From: Candidatus Barnesiella excrementavium
GTDB lineage: Bacteria > Bacteroidota > Bacteroidia > Bacteroidales > Barnesiellaceae
Length of the DNA stretch: 50,389 nucleotides
Assembly: GCA_019115485.1 (NCBI GenBank)
Contig: DXDM01000008.1
Span: 1 to 50,389, forward strand
Direction: 5' to 3'
The notes beneath the pieces are model-generated. The model was not told where the DNA came from. It was given only the letters and a program-made list of their open reading frames with translations, and ran no database searches. The position numbers were made by a program, and so were the translations under genes. This document shows, one piece after another, positions 1 through 7,957 of the stretch (within the stretch, counting starts at the first letter, position 1; the number at the start of each line of letters is the position of its first letter).

Positions 1-32
1 TTGAGGCGGTCAAACACTGTTGTCCAAACAAA

Positions 33-71
33 TTAAATCCCCGCCAATCTTATTGATTGACAGGGATTTAA
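33..71 (-). terminator. Hairpin terminator after the DUF2795 gene
   Basis: The 9-base arms TTAAATCCC (33-41) and GGGATTTAA (63-71) are perfectly complementary, and an inner CAATC/GATTG stem extends the hairpin. On the minus strand it is followed by a T-rich run (TTTGTTTG). It lies 27 bases past the stop codon of the DUF2795 gene, so it most likely ends that transcript. Confidence 0.55.
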
Positions 72-97
72 TAGTTGTTTCTGTGCTTAAAATTGCA

Positions 98-319
98 CTA
101 ATATTCCTCCTCGTTGAAGAAGAAATCTTCTTTGCTGGGGTAATCGGGCCAAATATCTTCGATACATTCATAGGTCTCCCCTTCGTCTTCCATCTCCTGC
201 AAGTTCTCGATGACTTCAAGAGGTGCTCCGGAACGCATAGCGTAGTCGATCAACTCCTCTTTTGTTGCAGGCCAAGGTGCGTCTTCGAGTTTCGATGCTA
301 ATTCCAATGTCCAGTACAT
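98..319 (-). CDS. DUF2795 domain small acidic protein
   Basis: This encodes a 73-residue, strongly acidic protein of unknown function. The central stretch with WPATKEELIDYA followed by GAPLEVIENLQ resembles the DUF2795 family, a small helical domain found in many bacteria. The tail is rich in Asp, Glu and Phe (EDFFFNEEEY). There is no signal peptide or membrane segment, so it should be cytosolic. The ATG at 319 is the only plausible start. A TATTTTTG box at 374-367 sits upstream on the same strand, and the 5' leader holds the palindrome TTAAAATTTTAA. It appears to be a single-gene unit closed by the hairpin at 33-71. The family assignment is from recall of the motif and the function is unknown. 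Confidence 0.85.
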   Translation of the reverse strand: MYWTLELASKLEDAPWPATKEELIDYAMRSGAPLEVIENLQEMEDEGETYECIEDIWPDYPSKEDFFFNEEEY

Positions 320-366
320 AGTGTTAAAATTTTAACTTGTTGATAGGTCTTTCTCTAAAATTTTCG

Positions 367-374
367 CAAAAATA
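367..374 (-). promoter_or_regulatory. -7 promoter box of the DUF2795 gene
   Basis: Read on the minus strand this is TATTTTTG, an exact match to the Bacteroidota -7 element TAnnTTTG. It lies about 48 bases before the start codon at 319, just past the end of the cobalamin adenosyltransferase gene. The -33 match is weak (ATTG at 395-392). Confidence 0.45.
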
Positions 375-389
375 GTTCATTTATTTGCA

Positions 390-950
390 TTAGCAATCTT
401 TATCCCAAAAAATTTCGTCCTGTTTTTGACGATAATTGTTAAATCGCGCTAAAACAAAGAAATAGTCCGAGAGGCGATTGACAAATTTCATGATGTTTTC
501 GTCGACCAATACTTCTTGTGCGACCTGGCAGATGCGGCGTTCGGCTCGGCGGCATACGGTGCGGCACACATGGGCTTGTGCGGCGGAGGCTGTCCCGCCG
601 GGCAGCAGGAAGGCGTTGAGGGGCGGCACGGTGGAGTCGAGGGTGTCGATGCGCTCTTCGATGCGGGTGATGTCGGCGGGGTGCAGACGGCTGGCTTCGC
701 GCAGCTGGGTGAACGAGGTGTCGGTGGCCAGATAGGAGCCTACGACAAAGAGTTTGTTCTGTATGAAGCGAAGCAGGGCGTCGTCGTCGGGGGCGTTGCC
801 CATCTGGCGTAGCAGGCCGATGTGGGCGTTGAGTTCGTCGATGGTGCCGTAGGCTTCGAGCCGCGGGTCGTTTTTCGAGATGCGCAGGCCGCCTACCAGC
901 GAGGTGGTGCCTTTGTCGCCGGTGAGGGTGTAGAGGTTGCTTTTTTTCAT
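390..950 (-). CDS. Cob(I)alamin adenosyltransferase, PduO type
   Basis: This 186-residue enzyme transfers the adenosyl group of ATP to cob(I)alamin to make coenzyme B12. The N-terminal signature is visible: YTLTGDKGTTSLVGG forms the ATP-binding loop and EAYGTIDELNAHIG follows it. The C-terminal half has the conserved FVNRLSDYFFVLAR helix. The length fits the family of about 185-195 residues. The open frame runs another 591 bases upstream, but that stretch overlaps the LOG gene in another frame and is not family-like, so the ATG at 950 is chosen. It lies 20 bases after the LOG gene stop and is probably co-transcribed with it. Bacteroidales use B12 in methylmalonyl-CoA mutase and other enzymes, which explains a housekeeping copy. 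Confidence 0.93.
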   Translation of the reverse strand: MKKSNLYTLTGDKGTTSLVGGLRISKNDPRLEAYGTIDELNAHIGLLRQMGNAPDDDALLRFIQNKLFVVGSYLATDTSFTQLREASRLHPADITRIEERIDTLDSTVPPLNAFLLPGGTASAAQAHVCRTVCRRAERRICQVAQEVLVDENIMKFVNRLSDYFFVLARFNNYRQKQDEIFWDKDC

Positions 951-970
951 ATCGTCGGTTGTTTGGGTTA

Positions 971-1516
971 TTAACGGTTTTCGTGGCTGAGTAGTTCGCA
1001 GCAGGCTCGGGCGTCGGGTACAACCTGGTAAAGGTCGGGACGGTCGTAGCGCAGGAAGCCTTGCTGGCGTAGCCGGTCGAACTGTTGAATGAGGGGGTCG
1101 AACAGTCCCCCGGTGTTGCAGATGATGACGGGCTTGTCGTGGCTGCCGAGCATCTTGGTGGTGATGGCGTCGAAGAGTTCGTCGATGGTGCCGATGCCGC
1201 CGGGTAGAGCCACGATGATGTCGCCCTGTTCGATGAGGTGACGTTTGCGGTCGCCCATGTTGTCGGTGGTAATCAGCTCGGTAGGTTGCTGGCTCGACCG
1301 GCCCAGCTCGATGATGTGTCGGGTGATGATGCCCAGCACGGGACTGCCGTTTTCGCGGGCGCATCGGGCCACAATCTCCATGAGTCCGCCGTTGGCTCCG
1401 CCGTAGACCAGCCGGTAGCCGTGGGTCCCTATCCATCGGCCCAGCACCTCGGCCTCGTGTTTGTAGTCGGGAGCAATGGCATCGGAGGCGGAGCAGAATA
1501 CTGTGATACTTTGCAT
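971..1516 (-). CDS. LOG family protein (TIGR00730), nucleoside 5'-monophosphate phosphoribohydrolase-like
   Basis: This 181-residue Rossmann-fold protein belongs to the lysine decarboxylase-like/LOG family. Characterised members remove ribose 5-phosphate from (cytokinin-like) nucleoside monophosphates. The family motif PGGIGTIDE is at residues 105-113, and the GGANGGLM phosphate-binding loop is at 39-46. The length is typical. The physiological substrate in Bacteroidota is not known, so the exact reaction is inferred from the family. It is the first gene of a two-gene unit with the cobalamin adenosyltransferase. A TACCTTTG box lies 23 bases upstream of the start. Confidence 0.9.
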   Translation of the reverse strand: MQSITVFCSASDAIAPDYKHEAEVLGRWIGTHGYRLVYGGANGGLMEIVARCARENGSPVLGIITRHIIELGRSSQQPTELITTDNMGDRKRHLIEQGDIIVALPGGIGTIDELFDAITTKMLGSHDKPVIICNTGGLFDPLIQQFDRLRQQGFLRYDRPDLYQVVPDARACCELLSHENR

Positions 1517-1538
1517 AGTGTTTCTCTGCTTTTTTTCT

Positions 1539-1546
1539 CAAAGGTA
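1539..1546 (-). promoter_or_regulatory. -7 promoter box of the LOG / adenosyltransferase unit
   Basis: The minus strand reads TACCTTTG, an exact TAnnTTTG match, ending 23 bases before the start codon at 1516. A clear TTTG at -33 is not seen. Confidence 0.55.
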
Positions 1547-1590
1547 GAAAAAAAACAATATGTTCGTATGTCTGAAAACTCTGTTTTTAG

Positions 1591-1622
1591 TTTGTTCTTG
1601 CGACAGTCTTTCGTTATCTTGA
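1591..1622 (+). promoter_or_regulatory. Upstream copy of a duplicated promoter before rnhA
   Basis: TTTG (1591-1594), 20 bases, then TATCTTGA (1615-1622). The surrounding 50 bases resemble the main rnhA promoter 84 bases downstream, including the shared CTGTTTTTnnTTTGT. It departs from the -7 consensus at two positions and may be weak or dead. Confidence 0.35.
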
Positions 1623-1674
1623 ATAAATGAGGAAGGCAGTCGGTACTGTCCAAATTGAAAAACGCTGTTTTTCA

Positions 1675-1706
1675 TTTGTCTCTGCTCTCGCCTTTCACTA
1701 TTTTTG
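1675..1706 (+). promoter_or_regulatory. rnhA promoter (TTTG-N20-TATTTTTG)
   Basis: TTTG at 1675-1678 and TATTTTTG at 1699-1706 are separated by 20 bases, a full match to the Bacteroidota sigma-ABfr promoter. Transcription would start near 1712, about 25 bases before the rnhA ATG. Confidence 0.75.
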
Positions 1707-1736
1707 TACCATTCAACCAAGCGAGATTGCTGACTT

Positions 1737-2378
1737 ATGGCTAAATACAAATATTATGTGGTGTGGGAGGGGCGAGCCCGCGGCATATTCAACTCCTGGG
1801 AAGAGTGCAAGGAGCAGGTCGAAAATTTCAAGGGTGCCAAATACAAGAGCTTCGATGACCTTGAATCGGCTACCGAGGCCTTTCGAAAAGCTCCCGACGA
1901 CTATTTCGGGATTCTGCGCAAGATTGGCGAACACTCGCGCGAAAGACTCACAGCACCTACGCTACCCTCGGCCGTCATTGCCGACAGCCTGGCAGTCGAC
2001 GCGGCATGCAGCGGCAATCCCGGTCACATGGAATATCGTGGAGTCGATACGAAATCGGGTATCGAGTTGTTTCATGTAGGCCCCATGCCACAGGGCACCA
2101 ACAACATCGGCGAGTTCCTGGCGCTGGTCCACGGGCTGGCCTATCTGCAACAGCGTGGCTCCCAGATTCCCATCTACTCCGACAGCCGCAACGCCATCGC
2201 CTGGGTGCGACAAAAAAAGTGTAAAACCAAGCTGACGCCCAATGCCGCCAATGCCCCTATCTTCGACCTTATTGCCCGTGCCGAGCGCTGGCTGCAAACC
2301 CACACTTATACCAACCCTATCATCAAATGGGAGACCGAGCGGTGGGGTGAAATCCCGGCCGACTTCGGACGCAAATAG
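1737..2378 (+). CDS. rnhA: Ribonuclease HI with N-terminal viroplasmin (hybrid-binding) domain
   Basis: This 213-residue enzyme cuts the RNA strand of RNA:DNA hybrids. Residues 1-50 form the caulimovirus viroplasmin/hybrid-binding domain (YYVVWEGRARGIFNSWEEC...). Residues 80-213 form the RNase H fold, with the metal ligands D88 (in VDAACSGNPG), E126 (NIGEFLAL), D149 (YSDSRNAI) and D209 (PADFGRK). The length and domain order match the Bacteroidota form. The ATG at 1737 follows a consensus promoter. It stands alone on the plus strand and ends in a terminator at 2414-2450. A broken second copy of its C-terminal coding region is found at 6431-6579. Confidence 0.94.
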   Translation: MAKYKYYVVWEGRARGIFNSWEECKEQVENFKGAKYKSFDDLESATEAFRKAPDDYFGILRKIGEHSRERLTAPTLPSAVIADSLAVDAACSGNPGHMEYRGVDTKSGIELFHVGPMPQGTNNIGEFLALVHGLAYLQQRGSQIPIYSDSRNAIAWVRQKKCKTKLTPNAANAPIFDLIARAERWLQTHTYTNPIIKWETERWGEIPADFGRK

Positions 2379-2413
2379 TCCGCCTTGATTATTTCCTTTC
2401 TTACACATACAGC

Positions 2414-2450
2414 AGGAGCTGCCTCATCACGAAGCAACTCCTTTCTATTT
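2414..2450 (+). terminator. Terminator between rnhA and the convergent GH84 gene
   Basis: AGGAGCTGC (2414-2422) pairs with GCAACTCCT (2434-2442) with one mismatch, and the T-rich TTCTATTT follows. It lies 36 bases past the rnhA stop, between two converging genes. Confidence 0.6.
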
Positions 2451-2481
2451 CATATTTCCTCCCGGTACAGGGGATTCAGAA

Positions 2482-5400
2482 TCAATGTTTCACTACCTTG
2501 GTCGTAGTTATGTTGCCCGACTCGTCGACAACCTGGACAATCATGATTGCCGGTGCAGAGGTCCCGAGGTCGAGTGTGAAGTTGGTCGCATTCGGAACGG
2601 CCTGACGGAGCAACCGCCCGTAGAGGTTATAGATGCGAACGGAGTTTAACATCGTCTGGCTGCGCACGACAAGTTGTCCGCCACAGGTATAAACCGAGAT
2701 GTCATTGTCGCTCTCCTCGGCCGACTCAATCACACCGCTGATTGATGGTTCCTCATACTCCCCAGCCGGGATAATCTCATAGAGTGTGGGGATATTGTTC
2801 CCGTTCCACTCGATGCGCACGGCGGTCACCATCTCGTAACCGCGGGTATCGATAACCGTGCCCAGGTGGTCGAGCGTGCCTGCTGCCACCCATTGAGTGC
2901 CATCGAAGAGCGAGACAGCGGGCAATTCGTAGTTGGGATCGAAGGTGGTGTTGTGGTAAATCTCCACGGCCTCAATATCGATATTCTCGATAAACGTGTG
3001 CTCCACGTAGCCCGCCTCGCCGGCACGATAGCTGGTAATCATGTTCTTGTCGGACAAAGCCGAAATCATCGCCTGGTTGTGGTCGGTAGTCTGTGTCACG
3101 CGGTCGGCCATCACACAACTGAACTCGGCCACTTTGAGCCAGTAACTGCCGACTACATTGGTGATATAGAGGCGGAGATACTTGCCCGTAGCGCCATTGG
3201 CGTTGGTAGTAAAGGTGCGGGTGTTGGCGTTGATGCCGCCGCTGTCATAAGATGCCACCTTTGTCCAGCTCTGCCCGTCCAACGACACCTGGAACTCGCC
3301 GCTGCCGATGAGCTGGTCGTTCTCCATGAAGGTAAGCGTTATCTCAAAAATCGAGTGCGGCTCGGCATATTCCAGTTGCAACCAGTCGCCCACCTGTGGC
3401 TCGGTGTTGCTCCAGAAGTGCGTGCCGGTGTTACCGTCCACGACATTGCCGATGTTGTAGCTCTGGTAGGTGCCGAGCGAAGTGCTGGGGGTAGGTGTGC
3501 CTATCTCTGCCGTGGCACCGGCCACGGTGCAGGAAAATTCGGCCAGTTGCAACCAGAACGAACCCTCGACGCCAGTCACCATCAGGCGGACATAGCGTGC
3601 GTTGGCCCCATTGGCCGCACAGGTGTAGCGATTGTTCACCAGGTTGCCGTGGCTGTATTGTGCTATGGTAGTCCAGCTGCTGGCGTCGGTAGAGAGTTGG
3701 ATGTCTGCCGTACCCGAAAGAATGTCCGATCCGGTGAAGACAAGGGTAACGTTGTCAATGGAGAAAACATCACCGTAATCCAGTTGGATATAGTGCCCCA
3801 CCGCCGTGTTCTCACCGCTCCAGAAGAAGGTCCCGGTGTTGCCGTCGACAGCCAGTTCGAGAGGATAAGAGGTGTTGCCGTCGGTGTAGACCTTCAAGTT
3901 GGACGAGATGGTCGGAGTCGGTACGACGACTGAGCCTGATGTGAAGGAGACGGTCAGGACATCAAAGCCGAGCGATTCGCGGTCGGTACCGCTACGCACC
4001 AGACGGACGTAAGCCGCATTCTGCGATGACACGGGCAGAGTTGCAGGTGTCCATATCTTGCCATTGATTGAGGTTTCGAAAGTTACGCCCTCGGGCAAAT
4101 CCATCTCGTCGACCGTCACCTTCTCAATCGATCCGAAGTAGATACCCACGTAATCGCCGTCAGCCAATTCGACTCCGCTCAGCCCCGTGAGTGTGGCATT
4201 GGCCTCTGTCACGGTCAGGTTGAGTGTGGCCGGGTCCAGGTTGGTGATTACTTGCGGTTGCTCGGGAGACGGCCAGTCACCAGGAAGTTCGGCGCCCAAG
4301 GTCTCATACAGATAGTCTACAAACGGACGCGTGTAGGAATTGGCCGGGTGCACCTCATAGTTCACCACATGCGAGTCGGTGCCGTAGCCTTCGAGTTCGG
4401 AGATAAAGTACTGCGGCTCGATGCCCAAACCCGTGTAGAGCGAAATGATACTTGCAAACGATGCCCACGACTCGGCGCGGCTCATCGATGCGCCGTTCTC
4501 GAGCAAATCGAGAGATTTCTGGATAAGGATAGCGTAGGCCTTCATCTTTGCGCACCAGGCTTTGACATCGGTGGCAAACAAGCGGTAATCGCTGTTTTCG
4601 CTGTTTGCCATCACGGTCTCGATATATTCACAGGCGGCTTGCAGCCGGGCCATCTCCTCACGAATGGCAGTGCCCTCTGTCGGGAAGTTGCCGGCACTGT
4701 ATTTGGTCTTGAAAGCCTCGTAAAGGTCAATAATCTCCTGATCCTCATAGATAGCATCGGTATAGCGGGCGAACAACCGGATATGCTCTGCCGTCTCCGT
4801 ATCACCGGCCTCGGCCAGGTAGTTGAAGCAGTCGTACCAGTTTTGCGACACGTCAAACCGATCGGGATTCCAACAATAGTCGGCCAGGCCGAACAGTCCC
4901 ACCTTGGCAGCCTGTGCCTGCTTTTCGGGGTTAAGGATTACACCACCCAAGGTGCTGATGCCGCCCTTCTCGGGGACAAGGGCATAGTGGGCGGTGAGTT
5001 CGCGCATATAGAGGCGGTCGTCGTTGTTGTCGTTGACCGTCGCGTTCCACCAGAACAACGGGTTGCGCTCTATGTAGCCAGCCATCGCATCGCAGTCCTT
5101 CTTGTCGAGGTCGCCACATACGGCATAACCGGTGAACCCGATAACCACGTCCTTGTCGACACTTGCCATCTGACTCAGATAGGAAGATGCTCCTGAATAC
5201 ATGAGAGCGTATGTGGCAGGGACATAGAAAAGGGGGGCAATCTTCTCGTCTTCGGCCTGGCTGGGGAACTCCTCCTTCAACCGCTTCTGCGTCCGGTCGG
5301 GCAGATATGCCTGCATCTGTGCCGACGGGTTGCGCTCCATATCGTCGATACATACACTGAAAGCACGCACGCCAAGGTCATACATGTGGTGATATTTCTC

Positions 5401-6255
5401 CATCAGCAATTCAACTCCTGCATCTACCGTCGACGTGCTGGTAAAGTCCATCGACACTTGACCGCCGGGAGCAAGACCCGGGTGGGCTGCCCAGACAAAA
5501 TGCACGTTGCAGGCACGAGCAGTCTCGGCCATGCGGCGCACGTCATCTTGCGTGATCCACCCCATGCGACGTTGCTCTTCGGTAATCTCGGTCGGATACT
5601 CTTCGGTCCAATAGCCAAGGTGATAAGGGTCCATCTTGGGTGCGTAGATAAAGACGTTCATTTTGAATCGTTTGAAGAACTCGAACAGACTGCAATGCGC
5701 ATCGACCGAATAAGGGTTGCCATAGAATCCCTCGATCGCACCACGCCACTGGCAGTGGGAGTAGTCCTCATAAGTCACCTCATGCAGTGCAGCTCCTGCC
5801 GCCTGTTCCAGAATCTGCTCCAAGGTGGCGAAGGCGTAATATTCCGAACGTTCGCCATTGCCCAGCGCTACGATGTTGCCGTCGGCAATCTGCATCACAT
5901 ACGGGTCAAAGCGGTTAGCTGCCTCGGTGAATACCTCCTTGGACACGCCTTGGCTCGTGGCATAGGCATCAGCCACGTCGCCAGAACCCGCCACACCCAC
6001 ATACAGGTTGGTCAACTCGGACGAGGCAGACTCGCCCGGTTGGTAGATGTAACCGGCCTCTTCCAGTACCTCCTGGATACGTCCCTTGGTCACATGACCG
6101 ATACCGGAGCCGCACACCACGTTGATGGTCTGCGTCAGCTCCACCGTGCCACTCCCTTCGGTTGTCCGCTGGGGAATTGGATAAATGGTATAGGTCTGGG
6201 CATTTGCCACAGCCATACCAATCAAACATACAATTAGTAATAAGCCTTTTCTCAT
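2482..6255 (-). CDS. Secreted GH84 beta-N-acetylglucosaminidase with F5/8C modules and a C-terminal sorting-like tail
   Basis: This encodes a 1257-residue exported glycosidase. Residues 1-19 form a signal peptide ending ANA-QTYT. Residues 20-165 resemble the GH20b-like N-terminal domain. Residues about 168-450 are the GH84 catalytic barrel, with the opening motif WRGAIEGFYGNPYS (about 170-183) and the catalytic Asp pair D304-D305 in VCIDDMERNP. GH84 enzymes release terminal GlcNAc from O-GlcNAc proteins, mucins or hyaluronan using a substrate-assisted mechanism. A helical domain follows, then two discoidin/F5-8C (CBM32-like) modules at about 760-900 and 905-1040. The last 80 residues (RIYNLYGRLLRQ...KVVKH) resemble a type IX secretion sorting domain. 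It probably acts on host mucin glycans outside the cell. It stands alone. Confidence 0.92.
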   Translation of the reverse strand: MRKGLLLIVCLIGMAVANAQTYTIYPIPQRTTEGSGTVELTQTINVVCGSGIGHVTKGRIQEVLEEAGYIYQPGESASSELTNLYVGVAGSGDVADAYATSQGVSKEVFTEAANRFDPYVMQIADGNIVALGNGERSEYYAFATLEQILEQAAGAALHEVTYEDYSHCQWRGAIEGFYGNPYSVDAHCSLFEFFKRFKMNVFIYAPKMDPYHLGYWTEEYPTEITEEQRRMGWITQDDVRRMAETARACNVHFVWAAHPGLAPGGQVSMDFTSTSTVDAGVELLMEKYHHMYDLGVRAFSVCIDDMERNPSAQMQAYLPDRTQKRLKEEFPSQAEDEKIAPLFYVPATYALMYSGASSYLSQMASVDKDVVIGFTGYAVCGDLDKKDCDAMAGYIERNPLFWWNATVNDNNDDRLYMRELTAHYALVPEKGGISTLGGVILNPEKQAQAAKVGLFGLADYCWNPDRFDVSQNWYDCFNYLAEAGDTETAEHIRLFARYTDAIYEDQEIIDLYEAFKTKYSAGNFPTEGTAIREEMARLQAACEYIETVMANSENSDYRLFATDVKAWCAKMKAYAILIQKSLDLLENGASMSRAESWASFASIISLYTGLGIEPQYFISELEGYGTDSHVVNYEVHPANSYTRPFVDYLYETLGAELPGDWPSPEQPQVITNLDPATLNLTVTEANATLTGLSGVELADGDYVGIYFGSIEKVTVDEMDLPEGVTFETSINGKIWTPATLPVSSQNAAYVRLVRSGTDRESLGFDVLTVSFTSGSVVVPTPTISSNLKVYTDGNTSYPLELAVDGNTGTFFWSGENTAVGHYIQLDYGDVFSIDNVTLVFTGSDILSGTADIQLSTDASSWTTIAQYSHGNLVNNRYTCAANGANARYVRLMVTGVEGSFWLQLAEFSCTVAGATAEIGTPTPSTSLGTYQSYNIGNVVDGNTGTHFWSNTEPQVGDWLQLEYAEPHSIFEITLTFMENDQLIGSGEFQVSLDGQSWTKVASYDSGGINANTRTFTTNANGATGKYLRLYITNVVGSYWLKVAEFSCVMADRVTQTTDHNQAMISALSDKNMITSYRAGEAGYVEHTFIENIDIEAVEIYHNTTFDPNYELPAVSLFDGTQWVAAGTLDHLGTVIDTRGYEMVTAVRIEWNGNNIPTLYEIIPAGEYEEPSISGVIESAEESDNDISVYTCGGQLVVRSQTMLNSVRIYNLYGRLLRQAVPNATNFTLDLGTSAPAIMIVQVVDESGNITTTKVVKH

Positions 6256-6319
6256 TAGGTATAGGATTTAAGTTAATACGAGTCGCCCAATCGTAATAAA
6301 TGCCTGTGAATTTTAAGGT

Positions 6320-6335
6320 TAACAAAAATTTGTTA
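6320..6335. promoter_or_regulatory. Perfect dyad upstream of the GH84 gene
   Basis: TAACAAA (6320-6326), AA, TTTGTTA (6329-6335) is a perfect inverted repeat 65 bases upstream of the GH84 start codon. It is operator-like in size and position, but no matching regulator gene is nearby. Confidence 0.35.
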
Positions 6336-6350
6336 CATGTGCATTATATT

Positions 6351-6380
6351 GAAATACAAAGTAATACAAAGTAATACAAG
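6351..6380. repeat. Three tandem copies of a 10-base unit
   Basis: GAAATACAAA, GTAATACAAA and GTAATACAAG follow one another without gaps. Each carries CAAA, which is TTTG on the minus strand, the -33 element of the GH84 reading direction. The repeat could set promoter strength by slippage or bind a regulator; both are guesses. Confidence 0.5.
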
Positions 6381-6405
6381 CGAAGGTCGCTATAATCATT
6401 AAAAA

Positions 6406-6413
6406 CAAAGTTA
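6406..6413 (-). promoter_or_regulatory. Possible -7 box for the GH84 gene
   Basis: The minus strand reads TAACTTTG, an exact TAnnTTTG match, but it lies 151 bases before the start codon and lacks a clear -33 partner. Confidence 0.3.
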
Positions 6414-6430
6414 ATGAATTATTTTGTACG

Positions 6431-6579
6431 GACGATGATTTCGGTAAGTTTTTTGAACCCTGCCGGGAAAATACACACTGACATCGGTCCGCAACGCCAT
6501 CACCTGGGTGAGAAAGATAGCTCTTCAAGTGGGAGACCGAGAAGTGGGAGAAATGTCTGCCGATTCGGGCTGCAAGTAA
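6431..6579 (+). pseudogene. Decayed remnant of a second RNase H (rnhA) gene
   Basis: Three blocks match the intact rnhA at 1737-2378 in the same order. GACGATGATTTCGG (6431-6444) corresponds to the codons for DDYFG. CCGCAACGCCATC followed by CCTGGGTG (6489-6510) corresponds to SRNAIAWVR. TGGGAGACCGAG and the following bases to a TAA stop (6530-6579) correspond to WETERWGEIPADFGRK plus stop. The stretches between the blocks are missing and the frame is shifted, so no catalytic domain could be made; the metal-binding Glu and most of the fold are gone. The remnant keeps the position of a gene directly in front of a strong terminator. Identification is by direct reading of shared bases within this window. 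Confidence 0.7.
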
Positions 6580-6598
6580 AAGTCTGGCATTATTATTC

Positions 6599-6639
6599 AT
6601 ACAAGAAGGGCTGCCCGCAAGGAGTAGCCCTTCTTGTAT
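6599..6639. terminator. Strong hairpin terminator at the end of serS
   Basis: The 14-base arms ATACAAGAAGGGCT (6599-6612) and AGCCCTTCTTGTAT (6626-6639) are perfectly complementary. On the minus strand this lies 18 bases past the serS stop and would close the long division-gene transcript. It also follows the RNase H remnant on the plus strand. Confidence 0.75.
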
Positions 6640-6656
6640 CATATTCGAGCCGTTGG

Positions 6657-7928
6657 TTAGTCGATGATGTCGAAACCGCAGTAGGGCACCAGTACCTTCG
6701 GGATTTTTATACCCTCAGGGGTCTGGTTGTTTTCGAGCAGCGCGGCCACGATACGGGGCAATGCCAAGGCACTGCCGTTAAGCGTGTGGCACAGGTGCAT
6801 CTTCTTGTCGGCACCGCGGTAGCGGCAGTGCAGACGGTTGGCCTGATAGCTCTCGAAGTTGGATACGGAGCTTACTTCGAGCCAGCGTTTCTGAGCGGCC
6901 GAGAATACCTCGAAGTCGAAGGTGATGGCCGAGGTGAAACTCATGTCACCCCCGCACAGACGCAGGATATGCCAGGGCAATTCGAGTCGTTCTACCAGAC
7001 TCTGCACGTGGTCTTTCATCTCTTCCAGAGCCTCGTAAGAGTGGTCGGGGTGTTGTATTTGCACAATCTCCACCTTGTCGAACTGGTGCAGACGGTTCAA
7101 TCCGCGCACGTCTTTGCCATACGAACCGGCTTCGCGACGGAAGCAGGCCGAATAGGCGGTATTCTTGATGGGGAGGTCGCTCTCGTTGAAAATCACGTCG
7201 CGGTAGAGGTTGGTCACCGGGACCTCGGCGGTAGGAATCAGATAGAGGTCGTCCTCGTTGCAGTGGTACATCTGACCCTCTTTATCGGGTAGCTGTCCCG
7301 TGCCGTAACCCGATGCAGCGTTGACTACATAGGGGGGCTGTATTTCGAGGTATCCGGCTTCGCGGGCGGCATCGAGGAAGAACGATATCAGGGCACGTTG
7401 CAGACGGGCACCTTTCCCTTTGTAGACGGGGAATCCGGCACCGGTAATCTTCACACCCAGCTCAAAGTCAATTAAATCGTATTTCTTGGCCAACTCCCAG
7501 TGCGGCAGGGCATCTTCGGGCAGATTGGGCATGACACCACCGGTCTTCTCGACAATGTTGTCGGCCGCGGTACGGCCCTCGGGCACTCCGGCATAGGGCA
7601 GGTTGGGGACTGTCAACAGAATATCGGTAATCTCTTTTTCGGCCGACACCATCGACTCTTCGAGCGTTTTGGTCGACTCCTTGATGGCAGCCGTCTGGGC
7701 TTTCACGGCCTCGGCTTCCTCTTTCTTGCCGGCTTTCATGAGTTGTCCGGTCTGGGCGGCCAACCCTTTCAACTCGGCCAGTTTTCCGTCGAGTTCGGCT
7801 TGCGAAGCACGACGTATCTTATCCAGTTCGAGTACACGGGTTATAGCCTCTCTCCCGTCGAAATGCTTGATAGCCAACCGGCGAATCACATCTTCGGGAT
7901 TCTCTTTAATGACACTTAATGTAAGCAT
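6657..7928 (-). CDS. serS: Seryl-tRNA synthetase
   Basis: This 423-residue class II aminoacyl-tRNA synthetase charges tRNA-Ser (and tRNA-Sec where present) with serine in the cytosol. Residues 1-110 form the N-terminal tRNA-binding helical arm, with a Lys/Glu-rich coiled coil at about 27-100. The catalytic core shows the TAEVPVTN motif (233-240), the motif 2 loop with R264-R265 (FRREAGSYGKDVRGL), and motif 3 near the C-terminus (NGSALALPR). The length is normal. It starts 29 bases after the stop of the YqeY-like gene and is probably the last gene of the transcript that begins with the division genes. Confidence 0.97.
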   Translation of the reverse strand: MLTLSVIKENPEDVIRRLAIKHFDGREAITRVLELDKIRRASQAELDGKLAELKGLAAQTGQLMKAGKKEEAEAVKAQTAAIKESTKTLEESMVSAEKEITDILLTVPNLPYAGVPEGRTAADNIVEKTGGVMPNLPEDALPHWELAKKYDLIDFELGVKITGAGFPVYKGKGARLQRALISFFLDAAREAGYLEIQPPYVVNAASGYGTGQLPDKEGQMYHCNEDDLYLIPTAEVPVTNLYRDVIFNESDLPIKNTAYSACFRREAGSYGKDVRGLNRLHQFDKVEIVQIQHPDHSYEALEEMKDHVQSLVERLELPWHILRLCGGDMSFTSAITFDFEVFSAAQKRWLEVSSVSNFESYQANRLHCRYRGADKKMHLCHTLNGSALALPRIVAALLENNQTPEGIKIPKVLVPYCGFDIID

Positions 7929-7957
7929 AGTCTAAATTTCGTATATTGTATTCTCGT

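Noticed and set aside
951..1541. Continuation of the cobalamin adenosyltransferase frame upstream, suggesting a 383-residue fusion
   Set aside because: The extra 197 residues are Arg/His/Pro-rich antisense-type sequence lying over the LOG gene in another frame; the family begins at the ATG at 950.
2866..3933. 355-residue plus-strand open frame inside the GH84 gene
   Set aside because: It is a high-GC shadow of the coding strand; no family signature, no promoter, and the opposite frame is clearly the enzyme.
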